Shown here: positions 34,693 to 42,909 of the stretch, in pieces
Layout of the letters: every line of letters starts with the position of its first letter
How positions within the stretch are numbered: the first letter of the stretch is position 1
From: Methylobacterium sp. DB0501
GTDB taxonomy: Bacteria; Pseudomonadota; Alphaproteobacteria; Rhizobiales; Beijerinckiaceae
NCBI RefSeq assembly: GCF_011043735.1
Contig: NZ_JAAKGV010000002.1
Span: 124,001-188,000 of the forward strand
Direction of reading: 5' to 3'
DNA length: 64,000 bases
Position numbers and translations under genes: made by a program
Notes under the pieces: model-generated
Seen by the model: the letters and a program-made list of their open reading frames with translations, nothing else
Databases searched by the model: none
What the model was told of the DNA's origin: nothing

Positions 34693-35420
34693 GCGAACCT
34701 TTGCTGCGCATCGACCACGTCACGCTCCGCTTCGGCGGCCTCGTCGCCAACGCGGATGTCAGCCTCGACGTGCCGGAGGGCCAGATCCTCGGGCTGCTCG
34801 GGCCGAACGGCGCCGGCAAGTCGACCCTGTTCAACCTGATCTCCGGCACCTACCGGCCGAGCGAGGGCCGGATCTTCTTCCGGGGCGAGGACATCACGGA
34901 TCTCCCCGCCCCCGAGCGCTGCCGGCGCGGCATCGCCCGCACCTTCCAGGTGCCGCGCTCCTTCGACTCGATGAACGTGCTCGAGAACGTCATCGTCGGC
35001 GGATTCGCCCGCCACGCCGGCGCCGCCGCGGCCCGCCGCGTCGCCCTCGAAACCCTGGCCTTCGCGGGGCTCAGTCATCGGGCCGAGGCCGTGGCGGGAG
35101 AGCTGACGCCGCCGGAGAAGCGCCGCCTCGAAGTCGCCCGGGCGCTCGCCACCGAGCCGAAGCTCCTCCTCCTCGACGAGGTGCTGACGGGGCTCACCCC
35201 CAGCGAGGCCAAGGCCGGCGTCGAGCTGATCCGCAAGGTGGCGGCAAGCGGCGTCACCGTCATCATGGTCGAGCACGTCATGGAGGTGGTGATGCCGCTG
35301 GTCGACCGCGCCGTGGTGCTGCATCTCGGCCGCGTGCTGGCCGAGGGCCACCCGACCGAGGTGGTGCGCCACGAGGGCGTCATCACCGCCTATCTGGGGG
35401 AGCGCCATCGTGCTGCTTGA
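34689..35420 (+). CDS. HAAT-type ABC transporter ATP-binding protein (LivG family)
   Basis: 243 residues. Walker A LLGPNGAGKSTLFNLISGTY, Q-loop in RGIARTFQVPRSFDSMNVLE, Walker B PKLLLLDEVLTGL, H-loop VEHVMEVVM. The ABC signature is unusual: GELTPPEKRRLEVARAL, where LSGGQ-type Gly-Gly is replaced by Pro-Pro. LivG-type proteins vary here, so activity is not excluded. Starts with GTG at 34689 overlapping the LivM stop. Confidence 0.88.
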   Translation: MSEPLLRIDHVTLRFGGLVANADVSLDVPEGQILGLLGPNGAGKSTLFNLISGTYRPSEGRIFFRGEDITDLPAPERCRRGIARTFQVPRSFDSMNVLENVIVGGFARHAGAAAARRVALETLAFAGLSHRAEAVAGELTPPEKRRLEVARALATEPKLLLLDEVLTGLTPSEAKAGVELIRKVAASGVTVIMVEHVMEVVMPLVDRAVVLHLGRVLAEGHPTEVVRHEGVITAYLGERHRAA

Positions 35421-36117
35421 GGTCCGCGCGCTCTCCACCGCCTATCAGGGCCTGCTCGCCATCCAGGGCGTCTCGATCGAGGTCGACACGGGCGAGATCG
35501 TCGTCGTGGCGGGCGCCAACGGCGCCGGCAAGTCGACCTTGCTCAAGTCGATCGCCGGGATGGAGCGGCCCCGCTCCGGCGAGGTCGTGTTCGACGGCGC
35601 CCGCATCGACGGGCTGCCGGGCCACGCCATCACCGCCAAGGGCATCGCCTACGTGCCGGAGAACAAGCGGCTCTTTCCGCGCCTGTCCGTCTCCGACAAT
35701 TTGCGGCTCGGCAGCTACCTCCACCGCAAGGCCGCCGACCGCGAGGCGCCGCTGGAGCGGGTGTTCTCGCTCTTTCCCCGCCTCAAGGAGCGCCTGCCGC
35801 AGCGGGCCGGCACCCTCTCGGGGGGAGAGCAGCAGATGCTCGCCATCGGCCGCGCCCTGATGACCCGGCCGCGCCTCCTGATGCTCGACGAGCCGTCGCA
35901 GGGCATCATGCCCAAGCTCGTCGACGAGATCTTTTCCGCCGTCGAGGCGATCCGCGCCTCGGGCACGACGATCCTGCTGGTCGAGCAGCGCCTGGCCGAA
36001 TCCTTGAGCATCGCCGACCGCGCCTACGTGCTCCAGACCGGCCGCCTGATGCTCGCCGGGCCGGCGGCGACGCTGCGCGACGATCCGGAGGTGCGGCGGG
36101 TTTATCTCGGGATTTGA
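35410..36117 (+). CDS. HAAT-type ABC transporter ATP-binding protein (LivF family)
   Basis: 235 residues. Walker A VVAGANGAGKSTLLKSIAG, canonical signature LSGGEQQMLAIGRALM, Walker B RLLMLDEPSQGIMPKLVD, H-loop VEQRLAESL. Its GTG start overlaps the LivG gene by 11 bp. With the divergent LivG signature next door, this subunit supplies the consensus signature for one ATP site of the heterodimer. Last gene of the transporter operon. Confidence 0.9.
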   Translation: MLLEVRALSTAYQGLLAIQGVSIEVDTGEIVVVAGANGAGKSTLLKSIAGMERPRSGEVVFDGARIDGLPGHAITAKGIAYVPENKRLFPRLSVSDNLRLGSYLHRKAADREAPLERVFSLFPRLKERLPQRAGTLSGGEQQMLAIGRALMTRPRLLMLDEPSQGIMPKLVDEIFSAVEAIRASGTTILLVEQRLAESLSIADRAYVLQTGRLMLAGPAATLRDDPEVRRVYLGI

Positions 36118-36167
36118 GCTCTCTTCGGCGCGTGAGCCGATCGAACAGACCCCCGATCTGCCACCCT

Positions 36168-36211
36168 CCGCGTCATCCCGGGTTCCGCTGCGCGGCTCCG
36201 GGATGACGCGG
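36168..36211. repeat. REP-like palindrome
   Basis: Perfect 14-bp arms CCGCGTCATCCCGG and CCGGGATGACGCGG around a 16-bp loop. It is an extragenic palindrome between the ABC operon and the next gene and may also act as a 3' hairpin for livF. Confidence 0.75.
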
Positions 36212-36317
36212 AAGGGTGTCGTTCCGTCGGGCGGGAAGCGAGGCGGCGGGCCGGATGCCGGAGACTCCCGCCCACCCGCCCGATGCTCTACAGAGGGCTC
36301 CGCACGGAGACCCAGCG

Positions 36318-36902
36318 ATGACCAGCCGCACCACCGAGATCACGCTTGAGCGCATCGCCCTGATCCGGCGGCTGGCCGTGGCCTGGGATCCGGCGGGGCC
36401 GGGCGCCCCGGTGATCCATCCGGACGCCCCCTACGGCAGCCTCGACCGCGACGGCGACATCGCCAACGTCACGGGCGACGACGAGGGTGCGGCCGAGGAG
36501 CATCGGGCGGTGGGCGAGGCGCTGGTCGCCTTCCTGCGCCATGCCCAGCTGAAGCCGGGCCGCTACGGCTACCACAACCCGCTGACCAAGCTCGACATGT
36601 CCCACGTCTCCGACGTCTTTCGCGACGAGGCGGCCGGCACCTCACCCGAGCAGATCGTGTTCGAGGTGGGTCCCGAGCACATCGCCCTGATCCGGCATCT
36701 CGCCATGGGCTGGGACGAGGCACGGAGCGTGCCGGCGGTCGATGCGAGCGCGCCTTACGGTGCGGGGGCCTTGGAGGAGGCGATGACCCGGGCCCTCGGC
36801 GGTCCGCGGGAGGATCTGCCCCACCTGCACCGGTCGATGCAGCCGGCGTTGCAGATCTTCCTGCGCAGCGCTGATATCGCGCCGGGGGATTTCGAGGTCT
36901 GA
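36318..36902 (+). CDS. Hypothetical protein with two tandem homologous domains
   Basis: 194 residues, soluble. The two halves are repeats: ITLERIALIRRLAVAWDPAG with HPDAPYGSLD, and VGPEHIALIRHLAMGWDEAR with DASAPYGAGAL. Both contain IALIR.LA..WD and the APYG motif. The repeats are about 110 residues apart. ATG 36318 has GGAGA upstream. I do not recognise a named family. It is flanked by repeat elements on both sides. Confidence 0.65.
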   Translation: MTSRTTEITLERIALIRRLAVAWDPAGPGAPVIHPDAPYGSLDRDGDIANVTGDDEGAAEEHRAVGEALVAFLRHAQLKPGRYGYHNPLTKLDMSHVSDVFRDEAAGTSPEQIVFEVGPEHIALIRHLAMGWDEARSVPAVDASAPYGAGALEEAMTRALGGPREDLPHLHRSMQPALQIFLRSADIAPGDFEV

Positions 36903-36957
36903 CGGGATTTGCCGAAGGAGGAGGGCGGGGCGAGGCCCTGCCTTCCCGTCTCACAGG

Positions 36958-37098
36958 GGCGTCCCGGGGCTCGGCGCAGCCGAGAACCCGGGATCCATAG
37001 CCGCCGACGTACGAGAACGAGGCGGTTCGGTTCCGGCATCGCCCTGCATCGTGAGTGGTGATGGATCCCGGGTTCCGCTGCGCGGCCCCGGGACGACG
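36958..37098. repeat. Pair of inverted REP-like elements (BIME-like)
   Basis: Left unit 36958-36998 and right unit 37061-37098 are inverted copies of the same CGTCCCGGGGC...CCCGGGATCCAT sequence. They flank a 60-bp spacer downstream of convergent gene ends (36902 + and 37142 -), a place where such elements often act as terminators or supercoiling sites. Confidence 0.7.
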
Positions 37099-37141
37099 AG
37101 GAGGGCGCAGGACGGTCGGGTGAAACGCCGCCTCCCTCGCC

Positions 37142-40100
37142 TCACACCACCTCGGCGATGGGGGCCTCCGCCACCGCCCCATGCCCGCCATGCTGCCGCA
37201 ACGGCCGGTTGCCGGTGAGCCGCCGCAGCAGCACGTAGAACACGGGCGTCAGGAACAGCCCGAACGCCGTCACCCCGATCATGCCGGAAAACACTGCGAC
37301 GCCCATGGCGCGCCGCATCTCCGAGCCGGCCCCCGTCGCGGTGACGAGGGGCAGCACGCCCATGATGAAGGCCATCGAGGTCATCAGGATCGGGCGCAGC
37401 CGCAGGCGGCTCGCCTCGATCGCCGCCTGGACCGGATCGCGGCCGGCGAATTCCAGCTCCCGGGCGAATTCGACGATCAGGATCGCGTTCTTGGCCGAGA
37501 GCCCGACCAGCACGATCAGGCCGATCTGGGTAAAGACGTTGTTGTCGCCCGACGACAGCCAGACCCCGGTCATCGCCGCGAGCAGGCCCATCGGCACGAT
37601 CATGAGGATCGCCAGCGGCAGGGCGAGGCTCTCGTACTGCGCCGCCAGCACCAGGAAGACCAGCAGCAGGGCGAGGGGAAACACCCACGCCCCCGAATGG
37701 CCGGCGATGAATTCCTGGTAGGTGAGGTCGGTCCACTCGAAGGAAAAGCCGCGCGGCAGGGTCTCGGCGGCGATGCGGGTCGCCGCTTCCTGCGCCTGGC
37801 CGGAGGAGTAGCCGGGCGCCGCGCCGGCATTGATGTCGGCGGTGAGGAAGCCGTTGTAGCGCATCGCCCGCTCGGGCCCGGCGGTCTGGCGCACGCGCAG
37901 CAGCGTCGAGAGCGGCACCATCTCGCCCGAGCCCGCCCGCACCTTCAGGAGGCCCACATCGTCGGAGCGGGCGCGAAAGGGGGCGTCGGCCTGGACCCGG
38001 ACCGAGTAGGTGCGGCCGAACTTGTTGAAGTCGTCGACGTAGAGCGATCCGAGATAGATCTGCAGCGTGTCGAACACGTCGGTGACCGGGATCTTGAGCT
38101 GGCGCGCCTTGGTCCGGTCGATGTCGGCGAAGAGCTGCGGCACGTTCATCTGGAAGCTCGAGAACAGGCCGGCGAGCTCCGGCGCCTGCGCGGCCTTGGC
38201 GAGGAAGGCCTTCGTCGCCTCGTTCAGCGCCTCGTAGCCGAGCCCGGCCCGGTCCTCGATCTGCAGCTTGAAGCCGCCGATGGTGCCCAGGCCGTTGACC
38301 GGCGGCGGCGGGAACATCGCGATGAACGCCTCGGGGATCGCGGCGTATTTCCTGTTGAGCGACTGCGCGATGGACGCGCCGTCGAGCCCCGGGCCTTTCC
38401 GCTCCTCGAAGGGCTTGAGGGTCGAGAACACGATCCCCGAATTCGACGAGTTGGTGAAGCCGTTGATCGACAGGCCCGGGAAGGCGACCGCGCTCTCGAC
38501 GCCGGGTTCCTTGAGGGCGATCTCGCTCATACGGCGGATCACCTCCTCGGTCCGGTCGAGGGTGGCGCCGTCGGGCAGCTGCGCGAAGCCGACGAGGTAC
38601 TGCTTGTCCTGGCCCGGCACGAAGCCGCCGGGGATCTGCCGGAACAGCAATGCGGTCAGCCCGACGAGGACGAGGTAGAGCGCCATCATCGCGCCTTTTC
38701 GCGAGATGACCCCGCCGACGCCGCGTCCGTAGCCGTTCGAGGCGAGCCCGAAGACGCGGTTGAAGCGGCGGAAGAACCAGCCGAGCAGGGTGTCGAGGGT
38801 TCGGGTCAGCCGGTCCTTCGGCGCGTGGTGGTCCTTCAGGAGCAGGGCCGAGAGGGCAGGGGACAGGGTCAGCGAGTTGATCGCCGAGATCACGGTCGAG
38901 ATCGCGATGGTCAGCGCGAACTGCTTGTAGAACTGGCCCGTCAGCCCGCTGATGAAGGCGAGCGGCACGAAGACGGCCACCAGGACCAGCGCGATGGCGA
39001 TGATGGGTCCGGAGACCTCGCGCATCGCCTGGTCGCTGGCGTCGCGGGGCGACAGGCCGGCCTCGATGTTGCGCTCGACGTTCTCCACCACCACGATCGC
39101 GTCGTCGACGACGATGCCGATGGCGAGCACGAGGCCGAACAGGCTGAGCGCGTTGATCGAGAAGCCGAAGGCGTGCATCACCGCGAAGGTGCCGACGATC
39201 GAGACCGGCACGGCGAGAAGCGGGATGATCGAGGCGCGCCAGGTCTGGAGGAACAGGATCACCACCAGCACCACGAGGGCGACCGCCTCGAGCAGGGTGT
39301 GGATCACCGCCTCGATCGACGCGCGCACGAACTGGGTCGGGTCGTAGACGATTTCGTAATCGACCCCCTCGGGCATGGTCTGCTTAATCTCCGCCATGGT
39401 GCGGCGGACCGCATCGGAGATCCGGATCGCGTTCGAGCCCGGCGATTGCGAGATCGGCAGGGCCACCGCCGCCTTGTTGTCGAGGAGCGAGCGGAGCGCG
39501 TAATCGGCGGCGCCGAGCTCGATCCGGGCGATGTCGCGCAACCGCGTGATCTCGCCGTTCTCGCCGGTCTTGACCACGATGTCGCCGAACTGCTCCTCGC
39601 TGGTCAGGCGCCCCTCGGCGTTGAGCGAGAGCTGCAGGTCGAGGCCGGGGATCGCCGGCGAGGCGCCGATGGTGCCGGCGGCCGCTTCGACGTTCTGGGC
39701 CTGGATCTCGCGCACCACGTCGCCGGCCGACAGGCCGTGCTCGGCGACCCGCTGCGGATCGAGCCAGATCCGCATCGCGTAGTCGCCCGAGCCGAACAGC
39801 TGCACCTGGCCGACGCCGTCGAGGCGGGCCAGCCGGTCCTTGATGTTGAGCACCGCGTAGTTGCGCAGGTACGTCATGTCGTAGCGCCCGTTGGGCGAGA
39901 CGAGGTGGACCACCATCGTCAGGTCGGGCGAGGACTTCACCGTGACGATGCCGAGCTGGCGCACGATCGCCGGCAGCCGCGGCTCGGCCTGCGCGACCCG
40001 GTTCTGGACCAGCTGCTGCGCCTTGTCGGGATCGGTGCCGAGCCGGAACGTCACGGTCAGCGTCATGATGCCGTCCGTCGTCGCCTGGCTCGACATGTAG

Positions 40101-40333
40101 AGCATGCCCTCGACGCCGTTGATCTGCTCCTCGATCGGCGTCGCCACGGTCTCGGCGATGACCTTGGGGTTGGCGCCCGGGAAGGTCGCCCGCACCACGA
40201 CGGACGGCGGCACCACGTCCGGGTATTCGGAGATCGGCATCGCGAACAGCGACAGCAGCCCGCCGATGAAGATGAGCACCGAGAGCACGCCCGCGAAGAT
40301 CGGGCGGTCGATGAAGAACTTGGAGAGGTTCAT
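37142..40333 (-). CDS. RND multidrug efflux permease (HAE1, MexF-like)
   Basis: 1063 residues, inner membrane, 12 TM helices with two large periplasmic loops. NLSKFFIDRPIFAGVLSVLI start, GIVVDDAIVVVENVERNIEA in TM4 with the proton-relay Asp pair, the porter-domain motif EIVYDPTQFVRASIEAVIHT, and LVGLSAKNAILIVEFARELE in TM10. Closest to the MexF/BpeF group. ATG 40333 has GGAGG five bases upstream. It lies 355 bp downstream of the adaptor gene on the same strand; the gap is filled with repeats. No outer-membrane channel gene is present, so it must borrow a TolC/OprM-type protein. Confidence 0.92.
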   Translation of the reverse strand: MNLSKFFIDRPIFAGVLSVLIFIGGLLSLFAMPISEYPDVVPPSVVVRATFPGANPKVIAETVATPIEEQINGVEGMLYMSSQATTDGIMTLTVTFRLGTDPDKAQQLVQNRVAQAEPRLPAIVRQLGIVTVKSSPDLTMVVHLVSPNGRYDMTYLRNYAVLNIKDRLARLDGVGQVQLFGSGDYAMRIWLDPQRVAEHGLSAGDVVREIQAQNVEAAAGTIGASPAIPGLDLQLSLNAEGRLTSEEQFGDIVVKTGENGEITRLRDIARIELGAADYALRSLLDNKAAVALPISQSPGSNAIRISDAVRRTMAEIKQTMPEGVDYEIVYDPTQFVRASIEAVIHTLLEAVALVVLVVILFLQTWRASIIPLLAVPVSIVGTFAVMHAFGFSINALSLFGLVLAIGIVVDDAIVVVENVERNIEAGLSPRDASDQAMREVSGPIIAIALVLVAVFVPLAFISGLTGQFYKQFALTIAISTVISAINSLTLSPALSALLLKDHHAPKDRLTRTLDTLLGWFFRRFNRVFGLASNGYGRGVGGVISRKGAMMALYLVLVGLTALLFRQIPGGFVPGQDKQYLVGFAQLPDGATLDRTEEVIRRMSEIALKEPGVESAVAFPGLSINGFTNSSNSGIVFSTLKPFEERKGPGLDGASIAQSLNRKYAAIPEAFIAMFPPPPVNGLGTIGGFKLQIEDRAGLGYEALNEATKAFLAKAAQAPELAGLFSSFQMNVPQLFADIDRTKARQLKIPVTDVFDTLQIYLGSLYVDDFNKFGRTYSVRVQADAPFRARSDDVGLLKVRAGSGEMVPLSTLLRVRQTAGPERAMRYNGFLTADINAGAAPGYSSGQAQEAATRIAAETLPRGFSFEWTDLTYQEFIAGHSGAWVFPLALLLVFLVLAAQYESLALPLAILMIVPMGLLAAMTGVWLSSGDNNVFTQIGLIVLVGLSAKNAILIVEFARELEFAGRDPVQAAIEASRLRLRPILMTSMAFIMGVLPLVTATGAGSEMRRAMGVAVFSGMIGVTAFGLFLTPVFYVLLRRLTGNRPLRQHGGHGAVAEAPIAEVV

Positions 40334-40688
40334 GCCGCCCTCCGGGGGCGAGAGGGATCGCGGAAGACGGATGCCATCCACGTCCCGGGATCGGGAATGA
40401 TCGCGGGATCCTCCCTCCCGTGTGGGAGAGAGGCAGGGGTGAGGGTGATGCGGTTCAGGATCGAGCACTGATCGGGGTGCTGGGACCTGAACGGTCCAAG
40501 ATAGACTTGGGAAGTGTCACACCCTCACCCCTATCCCCTCGCCCGTACGGGAGAGGGGAACTAAGATTGGTTTTTTAACTGCAGCAGATTGCGAGACTCG
40601 ATTCGGAGTCGCATTCGTCGTGCTTCGCGGCCCCGGAATGCCGATGGAGGATGAGAGGGCCGTCGCCGACGTCGTGGGCCCGCTCCCC
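40334..40688. other. 355-bp gap between RND permease and adaptor genes
   Basis: Holds two inverted G/C-polar repeat copies and no supported gene. A gap this long inside an efflux operon could uncouple or attenuate expression of the permease. Confidence 0.55.
40404..40560. repeat. Second inverted pair of G/C-polar repeat elements
   Basis: One copy ends AGGCAGGGGTGAGGGTG (about 40404-40448). Its inverted partner begins CACACCCTCACCCCTATCCC (about 40518-40560). Same family as at 32576-32704. Located between efflux adaptor and permease genes. Confidence 0.7.
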
Positions 40689-41939
40689 TTACCGCTGCGC
40701 CAGCTTCCCCGTCCCCGGCTCCTGCATCGGCCGCGCCCCCATCGTCACGGGCGAAGGGCTGACGAGGCTGCCCGGGCGCACCCGCTGCAGGCCGTTGACG
40801 ACGATCCGCTCGCCCCCCGACAGGCCCGAGGTGACGATCCGCAAGCCCTCGACCGACCGGCCGAGCGTGACGGCGCGGAACTCGGTCCGGTTGTCGGCCC
40901 CGACCACCAGCACGAAGCGCTTGTCCTGGTCGGTGCCGACGGCCCGCTCGTCGACGAGGAGCAGGCGCTCGGGCGCCGCCTGGCCGAGGCGCAGGCGGGC
41001 GAACTGGCCCGGGATCAGGTGCCCGTCGGCATTGGCGAAGGTGGCGCGCACCCGCACGGTGCCGCTGCGGGCATCGACCTTGTTGTCGATGAACTGGAGG
41101 TGCCCCGTCGCGCGCTCGCCGTCGGCGGTGACCATCTCGACCGGGATGCGGTCGAGCTTGCCGCGCCGGCCGGTGGGCTCGGCGATGCCGGACAGCGCCT
41201 TCAGCACCACGGTCTCGTCGGCGTCGAAGCTCGCATGGATCGGATCGACCGAGACGAGGGTCGTCAGCACCGCCGCGCCCGCCCCCGTCGCCACGAGGTT
41301 GCCCGGGGTGATCTCCCGGCGCCCGACCCGGCCGCCCACGGCGGCCCGCACCTGCGTGTAGTCGAGGTTGAGGCGGGCCGAGGCCAGGGTCGCCCGGGCG
41401 GCATCGAGATTGGCCTTCGCCTCCTTGAAGGCGTTCGCCCGCACGTCGAGGTCGCGCGCCGTGACGATGCGCTGGTCCGACAGGCGCTGGCCGCGCTCGT
41501 AGTCGCTCGCGGTGAGCGCCAGGCGCGCCTCGGCGCCCGCCACCTGGGCGTCGAGCCGCTGGACCTCGGCGGCGTAGGGCGCGGGATCGATCGTCACCAG
41601 CAGGTCGCCGGCCTTCACGAGGTCGCCTTCCGAGAAATGCGTCGCCTGCACGGCGCCGCCGACACGGGCCCGCACGTCGATCCGCTCGACCGCCTCGAGC
41701 CGGCCCGAGAACTCGTCGAACAACACCACGTCGCGGGGCTCGATCGCGGCGACCGGCACCGGGACCGCCGGCTCGGCGGGGGGCGTGGCGGCGACGGCCT
41801 GCCCTGAGGACAAGCGCGGCAGAGGCAGGTAAGCGGAGGAGGCGCCCGCGACCAGCGCGAGGGCGAGGCCGGACGCGGCGAGGCGGGGAAGGCGGGAGGG
41901 AACGACGGCAGGTTCGGGGTGCACGACCGGCTCCGACAT
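40689..41939 (-). CDS. RND efflux membrane-fusion adaptor (AcrA/MexE family)
   Basis: 416 residues as drawn. An N-terminal anchor (LAASGLALALVAGASSAYLP), a split biotinyl-lipoyl domain (RVGGAVQATHFSEGDLVKAG, RAAVGGRVGRREITPGNLVA), an alpha-hairpin between them, and a beta-barrel. The annotated ATG at 41939 lies inside the left arm of a palindrome and has no good ribosome-binding site; a GTG at 41924 follows GGAG by six bases and may be the true start. Lipobox not seen, so probably anchored by its N-terminal helix. Divergent from a TetR regulator. Confidence 0.88.
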   Translation of the reverse strand: MSEPVVHPEPAVVPSRLPRLAASGLALALVAGASSAYLPLPRLSSGQAVAATPPAEPAVPVPVAAIEPRDVVLFDEFSGRLEAVERIDVRARVGGAVQATHFSEGDLVKAGDLLVTIDPAPYAAEVQRLDAQVAGAEARLALTASDYERGQRLSDQRIVTARDLDVRANAFKEAKANLDAARATLASARLNLDYTQVRAAVGGRVGRREITPGNLVATGAGAAVLTTLVSVDPIHASFDADETVVLKALSGIAEPTGRRGKLDRIPVEMVTADGERATGHLQFIDNKVDARSGTVRVRATFANADGHLIPGQFARLRLGQAAPERLLLVDERAVGTDQDKRFVLVVGADNRTEFRAVTLGRSVEGLRIVTSGLSGGERIVVNGLQRVRPGSLVSPSPVTMGARPMQEPGTGKLAQR

Positions 41940-41964
41940 CTGTAAGATACGTTACACATGTCGG
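41933..41964. promoter_or_regulatory. Candidate TetR operator spanning the adaptor start
   Basis: Thirteen-bp arms CCGACATCTGTAA and TTACACATGTCGG (one mismatch) around a 6-bp spacer. Typical of a TetR-dimer operator between divergent tetR and efflux genes. The CAT at 41937-41939 is the annotated ATG of the adaptor on the minus strand. Confidence 0.65.
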
Positions 41965-42027
41965 CATGGACGCCGGCCGTCAAGAGACTTATCTACCACT
42001 CGTTACAAAAGTTGGAGCCAGCGGACG

Positions 42028-42642
42028 ATGACGATGGGGCGGCCCCGGGCCTTCTGCACGGAAAAGGCCCTCGACGAGGCGATGGAGGTGTTCTGGCGCC
42101 ACGGCTACGACGGGGCGACGCTGGCGATGCTGACCAAGGCGATGGGCATCAAGCCGCCGAGCCTGTACGCCGCGTTCGGCAGCAAGGAGGGCCTCCTCAA
42201 GGCCGCCCTCGACCGCTACGCCGAGCGCCGCTCCGCGCACATGCGCTACGTGCTCGAGGGCGCGACCGCCCGCGACGTGGCCGAGCGCTTCCTGTCGAGC
42301 ATCGCCGAGAGCCACACCGACCCGGCCAACCCGCCCGGCTGCCTGTTGGTCCAGGGCGGGCTCGCCTGCGGCGCCGGCTCGGAGAACATCCCGTTCGAGC
42401 TGGCCGCCCGCCGCGCCCAGACCGAGACCGAATTGCGCGGGCGGTTCCTGCGGGCGCGGGACGAAGGCGACCTGCCCGAGGGCAGCGACCCGGCGGCGCT
42501 CGCGCGCTTCCTGTCGACGGTCGCCTCGGGCATGGGGGTGCTGGCCTCGTCCGGCGCCGACCGGGAGGCGCTTCGGGAGGTGGCGCGGGTGTCGCTGGCG
42601 GCGTTTCCCCGCGGGCGCGGAGCGGGCGAGGCGCCGGCGTGA
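42028..42642 (+). CDS. TetR-family transcriptional regulator
   Basis: 204 residues. HTH: EVFWRHGYDGATLAMLTKAM then GIKPPSLYAAFGSKEGLLKA, of the AcrR/ComR-like group. The C-terminal ligand domain contains NPPGCLLVQGGLACG, typical of a TetR_C subgroup that has Cys near the ligand cavity. Divergent from the RND adaptor, with an intervening palindrome, so it most likely represses that pump. Effector unknown. Confidence 0.88.
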   Translation: MTMGRPRAFCTEKALDEAMEVFWRHGYDGATLAMLTKAMGIKPPSLYAAFGSKEGLLKAALDRYAERRSAHMRYVLEGATARDVAERFLSSIAESHTDPANPPGCLLVQGGLACGAGSENIPFELAARRAQTETELRGRFLRARDEGDLPEGSDPAALARFLSTVASGMGVLASSGADREALREVARVSLAAFPRGRGAGEAPA

Positions 42643-42909
42643 CCGGCCGCGCCGTGCCAGCCGACGACACACCGCTTTCATTTGATACAGTCTTCGTACC
42701 CCGGGCCGCGTTTCCATGCGCGACTCGGGGACTCCCCGGGATTGTTTGCCCCCACCTTTGGGTAACGGTTACGCCTGACGCAGTGGTGACGCAGTCTGGA
42801 ACCTTTCACTGAAAATTATCGCGATCCCGGCACTCTGACGGCAGAGGGGCACCGGCCCCGATTCTCGAGCCTTGAACGGCTATCCGCACGTCGCGACCTG
42901 GATCACCGC

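Noticed and set aside
31316..36117. A urea transporter (urtABCDE) linked to the urease operon
   Set aside because: The binding protein does not resemble UrtA, and the set is over 16 kb from urease with many genes between; assigned only to the HAAT family.
37181..40471. A 1096-codon open frame on the + strand opposite the RND permease
   Set aside because: Shadow of the conserved RND gene; Asp/Arg/His-rich with no membrane pattern.
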